NCBI RefSeq assembly: GCF_004332155.1
Contig: NZ_SJDV01000004.1
Span: 372,001-436,000, forward strand
DNA from: Gramella sp. KN1008
GTDB lineage: Bacteria > Bacteroidota > Bacteroidia > Flavobacteriales > Flavobacteriaceae
DNA length: 64,000 nucleotides
Direction: 5' to 3'
Under the pieces are notes generated by a model. That model did not search any database. It was not told the DNA's origin and saw only the letters and a list, made by a program, of their open reading frames with translations. The position numbers and the translations under genes were made by a program. Shown one piece after another: positions 45,480 to 54,962 of this stretch; position 1 is the first letter of the stretch; each line of letters begins with the position of its first letter.

Positions 45480-47630
45480 ATGAAAAGGAATTTTAAGATT
45501 TTAGCGGTGGTTCTTCTTATGGCCGTTGCTTCCTGTAGTTTTACTACCAAAAAGTTTGATGACCCTAATAAAGATAAGCTGCTAATAGACCTTATTACCT
45601 ATGTACTTAATCAGGGTCATTATGATGCCAAAGACATAAACGACAGTTTTTCAGCTAATGTATATGAAGATTTTCTGGAGGACCTTGATCCTTCCAAGAG
45701 ATTCTTTTATGCCGAAGATGTAGAGGAATTCAACAAGTATAAAAAGCAGATAGACGACCAGATAAAAGCTAAGAATATAGACTTTTTTAATCTGGCGTAC
45801 GCTCGTTTGGGCAAAAGGATGGAAGAGGCCAGATCTATGTATAAGGAGATTCTTTCCCAGCCTTTTGATTTTACCGAAGAAGAGACCATCAATACAGATT
45901 ACGATAATCTGGAATATGTTTCTTCAAAAGAAGAAATGAGAAAAAGATGGAAAGAGCAATTGAAATTCAATACTCTTATCACCTATTATGATCTCAAACA
46001 GGACGAGAAAAAAAAGAAGGAAAAGGATTCTTCGTATGAAATGAAGTCAGATGCCGAGCTTGAGAAAGAGGCGCGCGAGACCACTATGTCTAATATTGAC
46101 AGATATTATGATTTCACAGACGATCTTGAAAGGGAAGATTATTTTTCAGTTTATATCAATTCCATCGTAGAAGAATTTGATCCGCATACCTTCTATTTTG
46201 CTCCTCAGGATAAAGACAGGTTTGATATAGCCATGTCTGGTAAGCTCGAGGGAATAGGGGCGCGTCTCATTAAGGAAAATGATAATATTACTATTACCGA
46301 AGTGATTTCGGGAGGTCCGGCCTGGAGAAGTGAGCAGATAAGCGAAGGAGATGTGATCCTTAAGGTAAAGCAGGAAGATGAAAAAGAAGCTGTAAGTATT
46401 GCCGGGATGCGACTGGACGACGCGGTAGACCTTATCAAAGGCCCAAAAGATACTAAAGTCACCCTTACCGTACGAAAAAAGGTTATGGGTAATATCGAGG
46501 AAATAACTCTTACCCGTGACGTAATTGAAATTGAGGAAACTTATGCCAAAGCTTCCCTGGTTGAAAAAGAAGGTAGAAAGTTTGGTGTGATCAATCTTCC
46601 AAAGTTCTACTTTGATATGGAAAATTACGAAGAGCGTAACGCGGCTTCAGACATTCAGCAGGATATCATCCGTCTTAAAAAAGAGGGAATGGAAGGTCTT
46701 GTCCTGGACTTAAGGAATAATGGCGGAGGTTCGCTTAAGACTGTGGTGGATATCGCGGGGATGTTTATAGAAAAAGGCCCTATAGTTCAGGTAAAATCCA
46801 ACGGCCAGCGTAAAGAGGTTCTAAAGGATGAGGATCCCCAGGTGCTTTGGGATGGCCCATTAGTAATCCTTGTGAACGAACTTTCAGCTTCGGCTTCAGA
46901 GATTCTTGCTGCTGCCATGCAGGATTATAAAAGAGCGATCGTTATAGGTAGTAAGCAAACCTATGGTAAAGGAACCGTGCAGAACGTAATAGACCTTAAC
47001 CGATGGTTGAGAAATAATGATATGGGTGATATGGGAGCACTTAAGATCACTACCCAAAAGTTCTATCGTGTTAACGGAGGCTCAACCCAGCTTGAAGGTG
47101 TAAAAAGTGATGTAGTGGTGCCAGATCGTTACAGCTTTGTGGACATAGGAGAAAAAGACCAGGAAAACCCGCTTCCATGGGATAAGATAGATGCTGCCGA
47201 TTATGATATCTGGGATGGATACGTAGGCTATGAAGAGGCTATTGAAGCTAGTAAGAAGAGAATGAGCCAGAATGAGCAGTTAAAGCTTATCGAAGAAAAT
47301 GCTAAATGGGTTAAAGAGCAAAGTGAAGACTCCAGTTATCCTCTTAATTATGAGGTTTATGCTAAGGAGGCTGAACGGGAAAAACAAAAGGCTAAGGAAT
47401 TTGATGCTATCAAAGATTATAAGACAGATTTGACCTATAACTCTCTGCCTTACGAAGAAGAACTCTTTGTTAACGATACCGTTCTGAAAGAAAAAAGACA
47501 GAGATGGCACGAAAGCCTTAGTAAGGATGTATATATGGAAGAGGCCATTAATCTTCTATCCGACATGAAAATGAATAATATCACCCGTAATAAAGTTGCT
47601 GGTGTGGAGCGTAAAAAAGTTAAAAATTAA
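45480..47630 (+). CDS. Tail-specific (C-terminal processing) protease, S41
   Basis: A 716-residue protease of the Prc/Tsp type that degrades or trims periplasmic proteins at their C-termini. The ATG at 45480 starts a clean lipoprotein-like signal (MKRNFKILAV..ASC, Cys19); an ATG 21 bp earlier is also possible. The order is a long N-terminal helical domain, a PDZ domain (about residues 230-325, with GIGARLI and GGPAWRSEQISEGD), the S41 core with LRNNGGGSL, the nucleophile Ser in the middle of SASAS, and the catalytic Lys in TYGKGTVQ, then a DUF3340-type C-terminal domain. It stands alone on the plus strand with a sigma-54-like site upstream and a terminator downstream. Confidence 0.94.
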   Translation: MKRNFKILAVVLLMAVASCSFTTKKFDDPNKDKLLIDLITYVLNQGHYDAKDINDSFSANVYEDFLEDLDPSKRFFYAEDVEEFNKYKKQIDDQIKAKNIDFFNLAYARLGKRMEEARSMYKEILSQPFDFTEEETINTDYDNLEYVSSKEEMRKRWKEQLKFNTLITYYDLKQDEKKKKEKDSSYEMKSDAELEKEARETTMSNIDRYYDFTDDLEREDYFSVYINSIVEEFDPHTFYFAPQDKDRFDIAMSGKLEGIGARLIKENDNITITEVISGGPAWRSEQISEGDVILKVKQEDEKEAVSIAGMRLDDAVDLIKGPKDTKVTLTVRKKVMGNIEEITLTRDVIEIEETYAKASLVEKEGRKFGVINLPKFYFDMENYEERNAASDIQQDIIRLKKEGMEGLVLDLRNNGGGSLKTVVDIAGMFIEKGPIVQVKSNGQRKEVLKDEDPQVLWDGPLVILVNELSASASEILAAAMQDYKRAIVIGSKQTYGKGTVQNVIDLNRWLRNNDMGDMGALKITTQKFYRVNGGSTQLEGVKSDVVVPDRYSFVDIGEKDQENPLPWDKIDAADYDIWDGYVGYEEAIEASKKRMSQNEQLKLIEENAKWVKEQSEDSSYPLNYEVYAKEAEREKQKAKEFDAIKDYKTDLTYNSLPYEEELFVNDTVLKEKRQRWHESLSKDVYMEEAINLLSDMKMNNITRNKVAGVERKKVKN

Positions 47631-47646
47631 TTCTGTCATATTATTG

Positions 47647-47677
47647 AAAACCCGGGATCAAGGTTCCGGGTTTTTTT
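47647..47677. terminator. Terminator after the S41 protease
   Basis: AAAACCCGG (47647-47655) pairs with CCGGGTTTT (47666-47674) around a 10-nt loop and runs into seven T. It lies 17 bp past the protease stop and can act on both strands. Confidence 0.85.
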
Positions 47678-47695
47678 ATGGTGTAAACTGAACTG

Positions 47696-47773
47696 ATGAA
47701 AAGAAAATATATCTATCCGGTAATCATATTATTGATAGCGGCTATTCTTCTGCTGACTGATAAATGCGCTTAA
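47696..47773 (+). CDS. Possible 25-residue membrane peptide
   Basis: An ATG-started frame coding for MKRKYIYPVIILLIAAILLLTDKCA. It has a basic start and one membrane-length hydrophobic stretch. It begins 19 bp past a terminator and its end overlaps the convergent rodA stop by 4 bp. No promoter was identified, so it may be chance; the coherent single-helix design is the only support. Confidence 0.35.
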   Translation: MKRKYIYPVIILLIAAILLLTDKCA

Positions 47774-49017
47774 TAAGAGAGTCTGTCAGAATCCAGTTTG
47801 ATGAAGATGAAGATCAGGATCGTAAATCCCCATAAACCTGATCCACCGTAACTGAAAAAGGGTAGGGGAATACCAACCGTTGGAAAGATCCCTATCACCA
47901 TTCCTACGTTAACCAGGAAGTGTAAGAATAATATGCCTATCACTGAATAACCATATACCCTGGTAAACTGGTTTCGTTGTCTTTCGGCCAGTTGGAGCAG
48001 CCTGAGAAGTAGTAGAACAAAGAGTATCACTACCATTGCACTCCCTAAAAATCCCCATTCTTCTCCTACAGTGCTGAATATGTAATCCGTGTGTTGTTCC
48101 GGTACAAAATGACCCTTGGTCTGGGTACCTTCGGTCCAGCCTTTGCCAAACCAGCCTCCGCTGCCTATAGCAATCTCACTTTGATTTGTATTGTAGCCAA
48201 TTCCGCGGGAATCCACTTCCTTACCCAGAACAATGTTGAAACGATCACGGTGACGCTGTTCGAATACATTTTCAAAAATATAATTCACCGAAAAACTCAG
48301 GCCGATTGAAATAATGGTAAAAAGGGTAATAAGCACGCGACCTGGCCTTTTCTTTCTTTTTCTGAAAAATAAAAAGAGACCTATTAACAGAACACCCCCG
48401 CTTACCCAGAAAGGGCCAACCAGAAGGGTTAAAATGAATACGGTTACGGCCGAAAGACCTGTTACAAGGTAAAAACCGGACAGTCCTTCCCTGTAAAGGG
48501 GAAAGAAAAAGGCTGCATAGACCAGGGCACTACCGGGGTCGGGTTGAGGTATAATAAGTAGCGCCGGGATGGCAATAATGATAAAGGCCTGCACCTGATG
48601 GCTCAGCTTTCTTATATTAGTTTGTATGTCGCTTAAATATTTGGCTAGGGCCAGAGCTGTTGCAAATTTGGCAAATTCGGAAGGTTGGATTCCGAAACTG
48701 CCAAAGGAATACCAGGAAGTAGCCCCGGAGATCGTCTTTCCGAAAACGAACAATCCGGCCAGAGATAACAGGGAAACAAGGTAAATGATACTTGAAAATC
48801 GCTGGTAGAACTTAGCTTCTATAGAAAGTATGATAATAATAAGGAAAATACTGAGACCGATAAAAAGCGCCTGCTTTCCATAAGGCTGGCCCAGGTCAAA
48901 ATAGGAACCCGTGTTTGTTCCCAGGGAAGCCGAGTATATATTAGCCCAGCCAAAACAGATTAAAATTAAATAAATAAAAATGCTTATCCAGTCAAATCCC
49001 GCGCTGCTCCTGCTCAT
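47770..49017 (-). CDS. rodA: Rod-shape glycosyltransferase RodA
   Basis: A 415-residue SEDS-family membrane protein that polymerises lipid II glycan strands during side-wall growth, working with PBP2. About ten helices are visible. Marks of the family are IQPSEFAKFATALALAKYL (near residues 112-130), the PDPGSALVY motif, VGEEWGFLGS, and the terminal FFSYGGSGLWGF. The start ATG at 49017 directly adjoins the stop of the PBP2 gene (49018). It is last in the shape operon. Confidence 0.96.
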   Translation of the reverse strand: MSRSSAGFDWISIFIYLILICFGWANIYSASLGTNTGSYFDLGQPYGKQALFIGLSIFLIIIILSIEAKFYQRFSSIIYLVSLLSLAGLFVFGKTISGATSWYSFGSFGIQPSEFAKFATALALAKYLSDIQTNIRKLSHQVQAFIIIAIPALLIIPQPDPGSALVYAAFFFPLYREGLSGFYLVTGLSAVTVFILTLLVGPFWVSGGVLLIGLFLFFRKRKKRPGRVLITLFTIISIGLSFSVNYIFENVFEQRHRDRFNIVLGKEVDSRGIGYNTNQSEIAIGSGGWFGKGWTEGTQTKGHFVPEQHTDYIFSTVGEEWGFLGSAMVVILFVLLLLRLLQLAERQRNQFTRVYGYSVIGILFLHFLVNVGMVIGIFPTVGIPLPFFSYGGSGLWGFTILIFIFIKLDSDRLSY

Positions 49018-50886
49018 TTACTGGTTAATTTTGAAAGGTTCGCCACTAAGTGGTTTGGCATATTCGTCTTCAAGGCTGTGATTTAATATCCATTCTTCCA
49101 TATCGGTCCTTGTAATGGTCCCTTTAAGATATTTTTCTATCATTAAGCTGGCAATTCTACCTGCATAGCGACTTCCCCAGTATCCGTTTTCCACAAATAC
49201 CGCTAATGCGATCTTTGGATTCTCTACCGGTGCAAAGGCTATGAATATTGAGTGGTCTGTCAACTGAACCCGTTTGCCGTCAATTTTGGCGAAATTTTCC
49301 GCTGTACCTGTTTTTCCTGCTATCTCAATACCGGGAATTCGTAGGGTAGATGCCGTTCCGCTTTTATAAACTTCATGCATGCCCTCAACCACCGGGTCGA
49401 AATGTTTTGCATCTATACTGGTATAATTTCTTTTGGTGAACTTTTCATCCTTGATGGGCTTACCTTCTATTTCTTTAAGGATATGCGGGGTGTAATACCA
49501 TCCTTTATTCCCGATGGCCGCCGTCATATTCGCGAGTTGCATGGGAGTCATCAATACCTCACCCTGGCCTATCGCATTAGAAATGGTAGCCGTAGCATAC
49601 CACTTATAGGTAGGATAGTTATATATCTGGTTGTAGTATTCAGAAGAAGGTATCTTTCCGGGTCTTCCAGTTGTAAGATCCGAACCTAGATAATTTCCAA
49701 GGCCAAAACTAGCCAGGTGATCATGCCATACATCCATTCCCTCCTGTGGAGTAGGGTACTTCTCTATAATACGACGGTATACATTCGCGAAATAGGCATT
49801 ACAGGAATTCGCGATCCCGGGGATCATATCCAGGGGACTTCTGTGGGCATGACAGCCAAGTTTTCTTCCTCTTCCGTAGGCATAACCATGATTACAGGAG
49901 AATTTATCGTTAGTATCAACAATTCCTTCCTGAAGACCTATCAGTGCATTCAGGGTTTTGAAAGGTGAGCCCGGAGGGTATTCGGCCAGAAGTCCGCGGT
50001 CGTATAGCGGTCTGGCAATAGTGTCGTAATATAGTTCGGTAAAATTAGGGGAGCGCTTACGTCCTACAAGTTTTGCCGGATCATAGGTAGGCGCCGTAAT
50101 TAGCGCCAGGATCTCCCCACTTCCAGGCTCAAGTGCAACGATGCCTCCTCTTTTGTTTTCCATGAGTTTGGTGCCATACGCCTGGAGTGCCGCATCTATG
50201 GTAAGACTTATATCCTTACCTTTTTCTGGCAGGGTGTCATATATCCCTTCTTTATAAGGGCCTATATCACGGTTAAATCGATCCTTCTGAATGTATTTAA
50301 CTCCCTTTACTCCCCGAAGCAATTCTTCATAATACTCCTCCACGCCTGCACGCCCAATAAGGTCACCAGAAAGATAATACGGATCGCTGTTTACCTTGCT
50401 CTGATTCACTTCGGCTATATAGCCAAGAACATTCGCGCTATGATCAACCTGGTAATCGCGTAAAGATCTCTTCTGAATATAAAATCCCTCATATTTTCTC
50501 ATTTTCTCCTGGAGGATGGCATATTCGCTTTTTGTTAGCTGGGGAATCACTACTGAAGGTAACATGGGGGAATATATCCTTGCTTTATCCAGCTTTTTCT
50601 CCAGGTCTTCACGTTCAATGCTTAGAATATTACAGAATTCGGTAGTATCAAAGGGCTTAAGATTCCTGGGAATCACCATCACGTCATAGGAGGGTTGATT
50701 GGAGACCATAAGCTCACCATTCCTGTCGTAAATATATCCACGCTGGGGATAATCGTAAATGACCTTGATCGCATTATCTCGAGACCTTATGGCAAGCGAG
50801 GTGTCTACTACCTGTAAATAAAAAAGCCTGCCAATAAATATCAGCCCCGTGGTTAATATGGTTATGTAAAGCAGAATTTTTCTCAT
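49018..50886 (-). CDS. mrdA: Penicillin-binding protein 2
   Basis: A 622-residue class B penicillin-binding protein, the transpeptidase partner of RodA. An N-terminal membrane helix (residues 4-24) is followed by the PBP dimerisation/pedestal domain and the transpeptidase domain. Catalytic motifs are present: the SxxK box as SPFK in YPPGSPFKTLNALIG, SxN as SCN in ANSCNAYFANVY, and KTG in AGKTGTAENFA. Length is normal. The start overlaps the mreD stop by 4 bp. It crosslinks peptidoglycan in the periplasm during elongation. Confidence 0.96.
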   Translation of the reverse strand: MRKILLYITILTTGLIFIGRLFYLQVVDTSLAIRSRDNAIKVIYDYPQRGYIYDRNGELMVSNQPSYDVMVIPRNLKPFDTTEFCNILSIEREDLEKKLDKARIYSPMLPSVVIPQLTKSEYAILQEKMRKYEGFYIQKRSLRDYQVDHSANVLGYIAEVNQSKVNSDPYYLSGDLIGRAGVEEYYEELLRGVKGVKYIQKDRFNRDIGPYKEGIYDTLPEKGKDISLTIDAALQAYGTKLMENKRGGIVALEPGSGEILALITAPTYDPAKLVGRKRSPNFTELYYDTIARPLYDRGLLAEYPPGSPFKTLNALIGLQEGIVDTNDKFSCNHGYAYGRGRKLGCHAHRSPLDMIPGIANSCNAYFANVYRRIIEKYPTPQEGMDVWHDHLASFGLGNYLGSDLTTGRPGKIPSSEYYNQIYNYPTYKWYATATISNAIGQGEVLMTPMQLANMTAAIGNKGWYYTPHILKEIEGKPIKDEKFTKRNYTSIDAKHFDPVVEGMHEVYKSGTASTLRIPGIEIAGKTGTAENFAKIDGKRVQLTDHSIFIAFAPVENPKIALAVFVENGYWGSRYAGRIASLMIEKYLKGTITRTDMEEWILNHSLEDEYAKPLSGEPFKINQ

Positions 50887-51389
50887 CTGTATTTCCTCGT
50901 GAAAAGTGTAAGACTAAGAAGGATTACGATCACTGTGAATATACTTGAAAAAAACGTTTTTTTCAGTATGATGAGTATATGGTTTAAGCTGAACATTTCC
51001 AAGGAAAATAGTACAAAATGATGTATAAGAACCATTAAAAAAACGTAGCTCAGTTTAGCTCCGAATGGAGTTGCCGAAAGCCGGATGTTTTGATGGTCAT
51101 AACTTATTCCGAATGAAAATCTCAGGAGATTAGGTCTTACAAAAGCTGCAACAAGACATGCCGCGGCATTTATTCCACCACTATCCTCAAAAATGTCGAT
51201 GCTTATACCAAGCAGGAACGAAAGGAAGAGGAACAGACTTTGATTTCCGGTAAACGGGTAAAGAAGGATGAAGAGAACATAGAGGTAGGGGTTTATGTAT
51301 CCCGCAAAATTGATGTTGTTTAGTACCAGTACCTGAAGTAGTACCAGTAAAACAAATCTAAGTGTATTTGATATCAGACTACTGTTCAC
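50883..51389 (-). CDS. mreD: Rod-shape protein MreD
   Basis: A 168-residue membrane protein with about five helices in the position of MreD, between mreC and the PBP2 gene. Sequence conservation in MreD is low; a GISIDIFEDSGGINAAACL segment near residue 60 is the most recognisable feature and matches flavobacterial MreD. It overlaps mreC by 11 bp and the PBP2 gene by 4 bp. It joins MreC and MreB in the elongation complex at the inner membrane. Confidence 0.88.
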   Translation of the reverse strand: MNSSLISNTLRFVLLVLLQVLVLNNINFAGYINPYLYVLFILLYPFTGNQSLFLFLSFLLGISIDIFEDSGGINAAACLVAAFVRPNLLRFSFGISYDHQNIRLSATPFGAKLSYVFLMVLIHHFVLFSLEMFSLNHILIILKKTFFSSIFTVIVILLSLTLFTRKYR

Positions 51390-52200
51390 TTTCTTCCAGG
51401 GCTTTGATTTCTTCCTTATTTACATTCTCAATCACGTACACATAGCCTATGTTGGTCATATCGTTGAATAATTCGATATTAATCGTGTAATAACTCTGTG
51501 TCTGGTCCAGTGTAAAATCGTTTATCTTACCAATGGGTAAACCTTTTGGGAAGATCAACGAGCGACCTCCGGTGATTATTGTATCTCCCTTTTGAAGAGG
51601 AGCCTGTCTTGGAACGTCAATTAGTTGGACGATGTTGGGGTTCTCACCATTCCACACGAGACTACCAAAATGATTCGTGTTTTTTAGCTGGGCATTTATC
51701 CTCGAGTTGCTGTTCAGGATTGAAATTACCCTGGAATAATTCTTATTCACCCTGTCAACGATCCCAACGATCCCCTGACTGGTGATCACACCATACTCCG
51801 GCTGGATCCCTGATTTCTCTCCCCGGTTTAGTGTGAGATAGTTGTTGGGTTTCGCGAAATTGTTGTTTATCACGCGGGCTGTTCTGAACAGGTAATCACC
51901 TTCAAACGAGGTGCTGTCCAGTTGCTTTTCCACCGAGATACTGTCGTTGATATTTGAAATGATGTTCCGGAGTTTATTATTCTCCTCCAGCAGCCTCTCA
52001 TTATATTCGTCCAGATGTAAATAAGTATTGATGCTGTTTGACCATGAATAGATGCCTCCTGTGACAACATTCGCTGAACTTATAAACCTGCTTTTATGAA
52101 AGGCGTGATTCTGAATGGTAAGGAAAAGGGATACGGCAAGCAGAAACAAGAATAGAATTGAATTCTTATTCTTTATAAGAAAGTTAAAAATCTGCTGCAT
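51379..52200 (-). CDS. mreC: Rod-shape protein MreC
   Basis: A 273-residue MreC: an N-terminal membrane helix (about residues 13-28), a coiled coil (around residues 60-85, EYNERLLEENNKLRNII), then a periplasmic double beta-barrel containing LNRGEKSGIQPEYGVITSQGIVG and GDTIITGG. It links cytoplasmic MreB with the periplasmic enzymes. The start lies 14 bp after the mreB stop and the end overlaps mreD. The acidic tail KALEESEQ is short. Confidence 0.94.
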   Translation of the reverse strand: MQQIFNFLIKNKNSILFLFLLAVSLFLTIQNHAFHKSRFISSANVVTGGIYSWSNSINTYLHLDEYNERLLEENNKLRNIISNINDSISVEKQLDSTSFEGDYLFRTARVINNNFAKPNNYLTLNRGEKSGIQPEYGVITSQGIVGIVDRVNKNYSRVISILNSNSRINAQLKNTNHFGSLVWNGENPNIVQLIDVPRQAPLQKGDTIITGGRSLIFPKGLPIGKINDFTLDQTQSYYTINIELFNDMTNIGYVYVIENVNKEEIKALEESEQ

Positions 52201-52214
52201 AAACTAAACTTCTC

Positions 52215-53243
52215 CTACTTGATCAAAATTCCTTTATAACGGTTAAGTGTTTTTAGGGTTATACCTGTCCCGCGTACCACCGCACGTAATGGGTCTTCAG
52301 CAATATAGACCGGCAGATCGGTCTTTTGAGATAAACGTTTGTCCAGTCCTCGTAACATCGATCCACCACCTGCAAGATAGATACCGGTATTATAGATATC
52401 TGCTGCGAGTTCCGGCGGAGTTTGAGAGAGGGTTTCCATTACGGCATCCTCGATCCTTAGAATCGATTTATCCAGAGCTTTGGCGATCTCGCGGTAAGAG
52501 ATGTTCACCTGCTTTGGTTTACCCGTTAACAGATCTCTACCCTGGACGCTCATCTCTTCTGGCGGAACTTCAAGATCTTCAGTCGCCGCGCCTATCTGGA
52601 TCTTTATCTTCTCTGCTGTACGCTCTCCTACATAAAGGTTATGCTGCGTACGCATGTAGTACACTATATCATTAGTGAATACATCCCCGGCTATCTTTAC
52701 CGATTTGTCACACACGATACCTCCAAGTGCTATAACCGCGATCTCGGTGGTACCACCTCCTATATCCACGATCATGTTCCCTTTTGGCTGCATGATATCT
52801 ACCCCAATACCAATCGCAGCAGCCATAGGTTCATGAATAAGATAAACCTCTTTTCCATTCACTCTTTCGGCACTTTCTTTTACGGCCCTCATCTCCACCT
52901 CGGTAATACCGGATGGAATACAAATCACCATTCTAAGTGCTGGCGTGAAAAGCTTTTTCTTAAGTGCCGGAATCTCTTTGATGAACATGGTGAGCATCTT
53001 CTCACTCGCATCAAAATCGGCAATTACACCATCTTTTAACGGGCGAATGGTTTTGATGTTCTCATGAGTCTTACCCTGCATCATTGCTGCTTCTTTACCC
53101 ACGGCAGTGATCTTACCCGAAGTTCTGTCACGGGCTACTATCGAAGGGCTGTCTACAACAACTTTATCGTTATGAATTATCAGGGTGTTAGCTGTACCTA
53201 AGTCTATCGCAATTTCTTCAATGAGAAAGTCAAAAAATCCCAT
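52215..53243 (-). CDS. mreB: Actin-like shape protein MreB
   Basis: A 342-residue MreB, the bacterial actin homologue that guides side-wall synthesis. ATP-site motifs are clear: IAIDLGTANTLI (residues 12-23), the phosphate-2 loop DIGGGTTEIAVIALGG near residue 160, and the adenosine motif LAGGGSMLRGLD near residue 290. The N-terminus MGFFDFLIEE may act as an amphipathic membrane anchor. It follows purH by 41 bp and probably shares that transcript. Confidence 0.97.
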   Translation of the reverse strand: MGFFDFLIEEIAIDLGTANTLIIHNDKVVVDSPSIVARDRTSGKITAVGKEAAMMQGKTHENIKTIRPLKDGVIADFDASEKMLTMFIKEIPALKKKLFTPALRMVICIPSGITEVEMRAVKESAERVNGKEVYLIHEPMAAAIGIGVDIMQPKGNMIVDIGGGTTEIAVIALGGIVCDKSVKIAGDVFTNDIVYYMRTQHNLYVGERTAEKIKIQIGAATEDLEVPPEEMSVQGRDLLTGKPKQVNISYREIAKALDKSILRIEDAVMETLSQTPPELAADIYNTGIYLAGGGSMLRGLDKRLSQKTDLPVYIAEDPLRAVVRGTGITLKTLNRYKGILIK

Positions 53244-53284
53244 AGTGTGTTATAAGTATTGAGGTTTGGGTAAATGTACTAAAA

Positions 53285-54817
53285 TTAATGTTTAAAATGG
53301 CGGGTTCCTGTCATCACCATTGCGATATTATTTTCATTGCAATAATCTATGCTTAGCTGATCTTTTATCGATCCGCCGGGCTGAATTACAGCTGTAATGC
53401 CGGCATTCCCTGCGATCTCCACGCAATCTGGGAATGGGAAAAACGCATCACTCGCCATTACTGCCCCATTAAGGTCAAAATTGAAGGAGTGAGCTTTCTC
53501 GATACTTTGTTTCAGGGCATCCACTCTTGAGGTCTGTCCTGTTCCGCTGGCACATAGCTGTTTGTTCTTCGCTAAAACGATGGTATTGGATTTTGTGTGT
53601 TTGCAGATCTTTGATGCAAATATCATGTCAGATAACTCCTCATCGGTAGCTTTATTGTGGGTGGCCAGTTTCAGATCTGCCGGGGCATCTGTTTTAAGAT
53701 CTTTATCCTGAACCAAAACTCCATTGAGACAGGTTCTTACCTGATCTTTTGGAAGCTCGATATCTTTTAAAACAAGCAGGATCCTGTTCTTTTTGCCTTT
53801 AAGAATTTCCAGGGCCTCTGCAGAAAATGATGGAGCGATCACCACTTCACAGAAAAGTTTGTGGATTTCTTCAGCAGTTTTGGCGTCGATTTCCACATTG
53901 CTTATTAGAATTCCACCGAATGCGGAAACCGGATCCCCGGCCAGGGCATCTACGTATGCCTGGTGAATAGTATTACGTTGTGCAAGACCACAGGCATTGT
54001 TGTGTTTTAAAATAGCGAATGTAGGGGCTTCTCCTTTGAATTCGTTCATCAAATTAACCGCTGCATCAACATCCAGAAGGTTGTTATATGAAAGTTCTTT
54101 TCCATGCAGTTTGTCAAACATCGCCTCAAAATCCCCATAGAAAGTTCCTTTTTGATGCGGGTTCTCTCCGTATCTCAGTTCTTTTCCTTGCAGCTCACTT
54201 TGCTTGAATGAGTTTACTTCTCTTTCCTGATTGAAATAATTGAAGATGGCCGAATCATAGTGAGAAGAAATATTGAAGGCCTTTGTAGCGAATTTTTTGC
54301 GATCTGCCAAACTGGTCTCTCCGTTTTTCTCATTCAGCAAATTCAAAAATTCTTCGTAGTCGTCTACCGAAGAAACACAGGTAACATCCTTGAAGTTCTT
54401 CGCAGCTGCACGAATTAATGAAATTCCCCCGATATCTATTTTTTCGATGATATCCTGTTCTGAGGCTCCCGAAGCAACGGTTTTTTCAAACGGATATAGG
54501 TCTACAATCACAATATCTATCTGCGGAATTTCATACTGTTCCAGTTCTTTTACATCGCTTTCATTCTCCTGACGGTTAAGAATCCCTCCAAAAACTTTTG
54601 GGTGAAGGGTCTTTACCCTTCCACCTAAAATTGAAGGATAAGAGGTAATATCTTCAACAGGAATAACATTGATCCCGAGATCTTTAATGAATTTTTCGGT
54701 GCCTCCTGTAGAATAGATGGTTACACCCAGTTCGTCAAGTCTTTTTACTATGGGCTCCAGCCCGTCTTTACTAAAAACTGAAATTAAAGCAGATTTTGCT
54801 TGTTTTAATTCGCTCAT
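53285..54817 (-). CDS. purH: Bifunctional AICAR transformylase/IMP cyclohydrolase
   Basis: A 510-residue PurH catalysing the last two steps of IMP synthesis in the cytoplasm. The N-terminal MGS-like cyclohydrolase domain includes YSTGGTEKFIKDLG and GGRVKTLHPKVFGGIL; the transformylase part has LRYGENPHQKG, the KHNNACGLA motif, a SAFGGIL stretch, and the late SDAFFPFPD and VIQPGGSIKD. Length and domains are normal. It is the first gene ahead of mreBCD-mrdA-rodA, a grouping common in Bacteroidetes. An exact TAnnTTTG box lies 23 bp upstream of the start. Confidence 0.97.
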   Translation of the reverse strand: MSELKQAKSALISVFSKDGLEPIVKRLDELGVTIYSTGGTEKFIKDLGINVIPVEDITSYPSILGGRVKTLHPKVFGGILNRQENESDVKELEQYEIPQIDIVIVDLYPFEKTVASGASEQDIIEKIDIGGISLIRAAAKNFKDVTCVSSVDDYEEFLNLLNEKNGETSLADRKKFATKAFNISSHYDSAIFNYFNQEREVNSFKQSELQGKELRYGENPHQKGTFYGDFEAMFDKLHGKELSYNNLLDVDAAVNLMNEFKGEAPTFAILKHNNACGLAQRNTIHQAYVDALAGDPVSAFGGILISNVEIDAKTAEEIHKLFCEVVIAPSFSAEALEILKGKKNRILLVLKDIELPKDQVRTCLNGVLVQDKDLKTDAPADLKLATHNKATDEELSDMIFASKICKHTKSNTIVLAKNKQLCASGTGQTSRVDALKQSIEKAHSFNFDLNGAVMASDAFFPFPDCVEIAGNAGITAVIQPGGSIKDQLSIDYCNENNIAMVMTGTRHFKH

Positions 54818-54839
54818 TGTGTTGTGTTTGTTAAAGCTG

Positions 54840-54847
54840 CAAAAGTA
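54840..54847 (-). promoter_or_regulatory. TAnnTTTG box before purH
   Basis: TACTTTTG on the minus strand is an exact -7 match, ending 22 bases before the purH ATG. The upstream TTTG partner is missing, so this is tentative. Confidence 0.4.
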
Positions 54848-54962
54848 ACCAATTCAACTAAAAATGGGAAAGTGAATCTGGCGAATTATCGGGAAAGTTT
54901 GTAACGAATTTTCAGAACATACGTCCTATCTTTAAATTATTCTAAAACCAGCTGTTTTTCCA

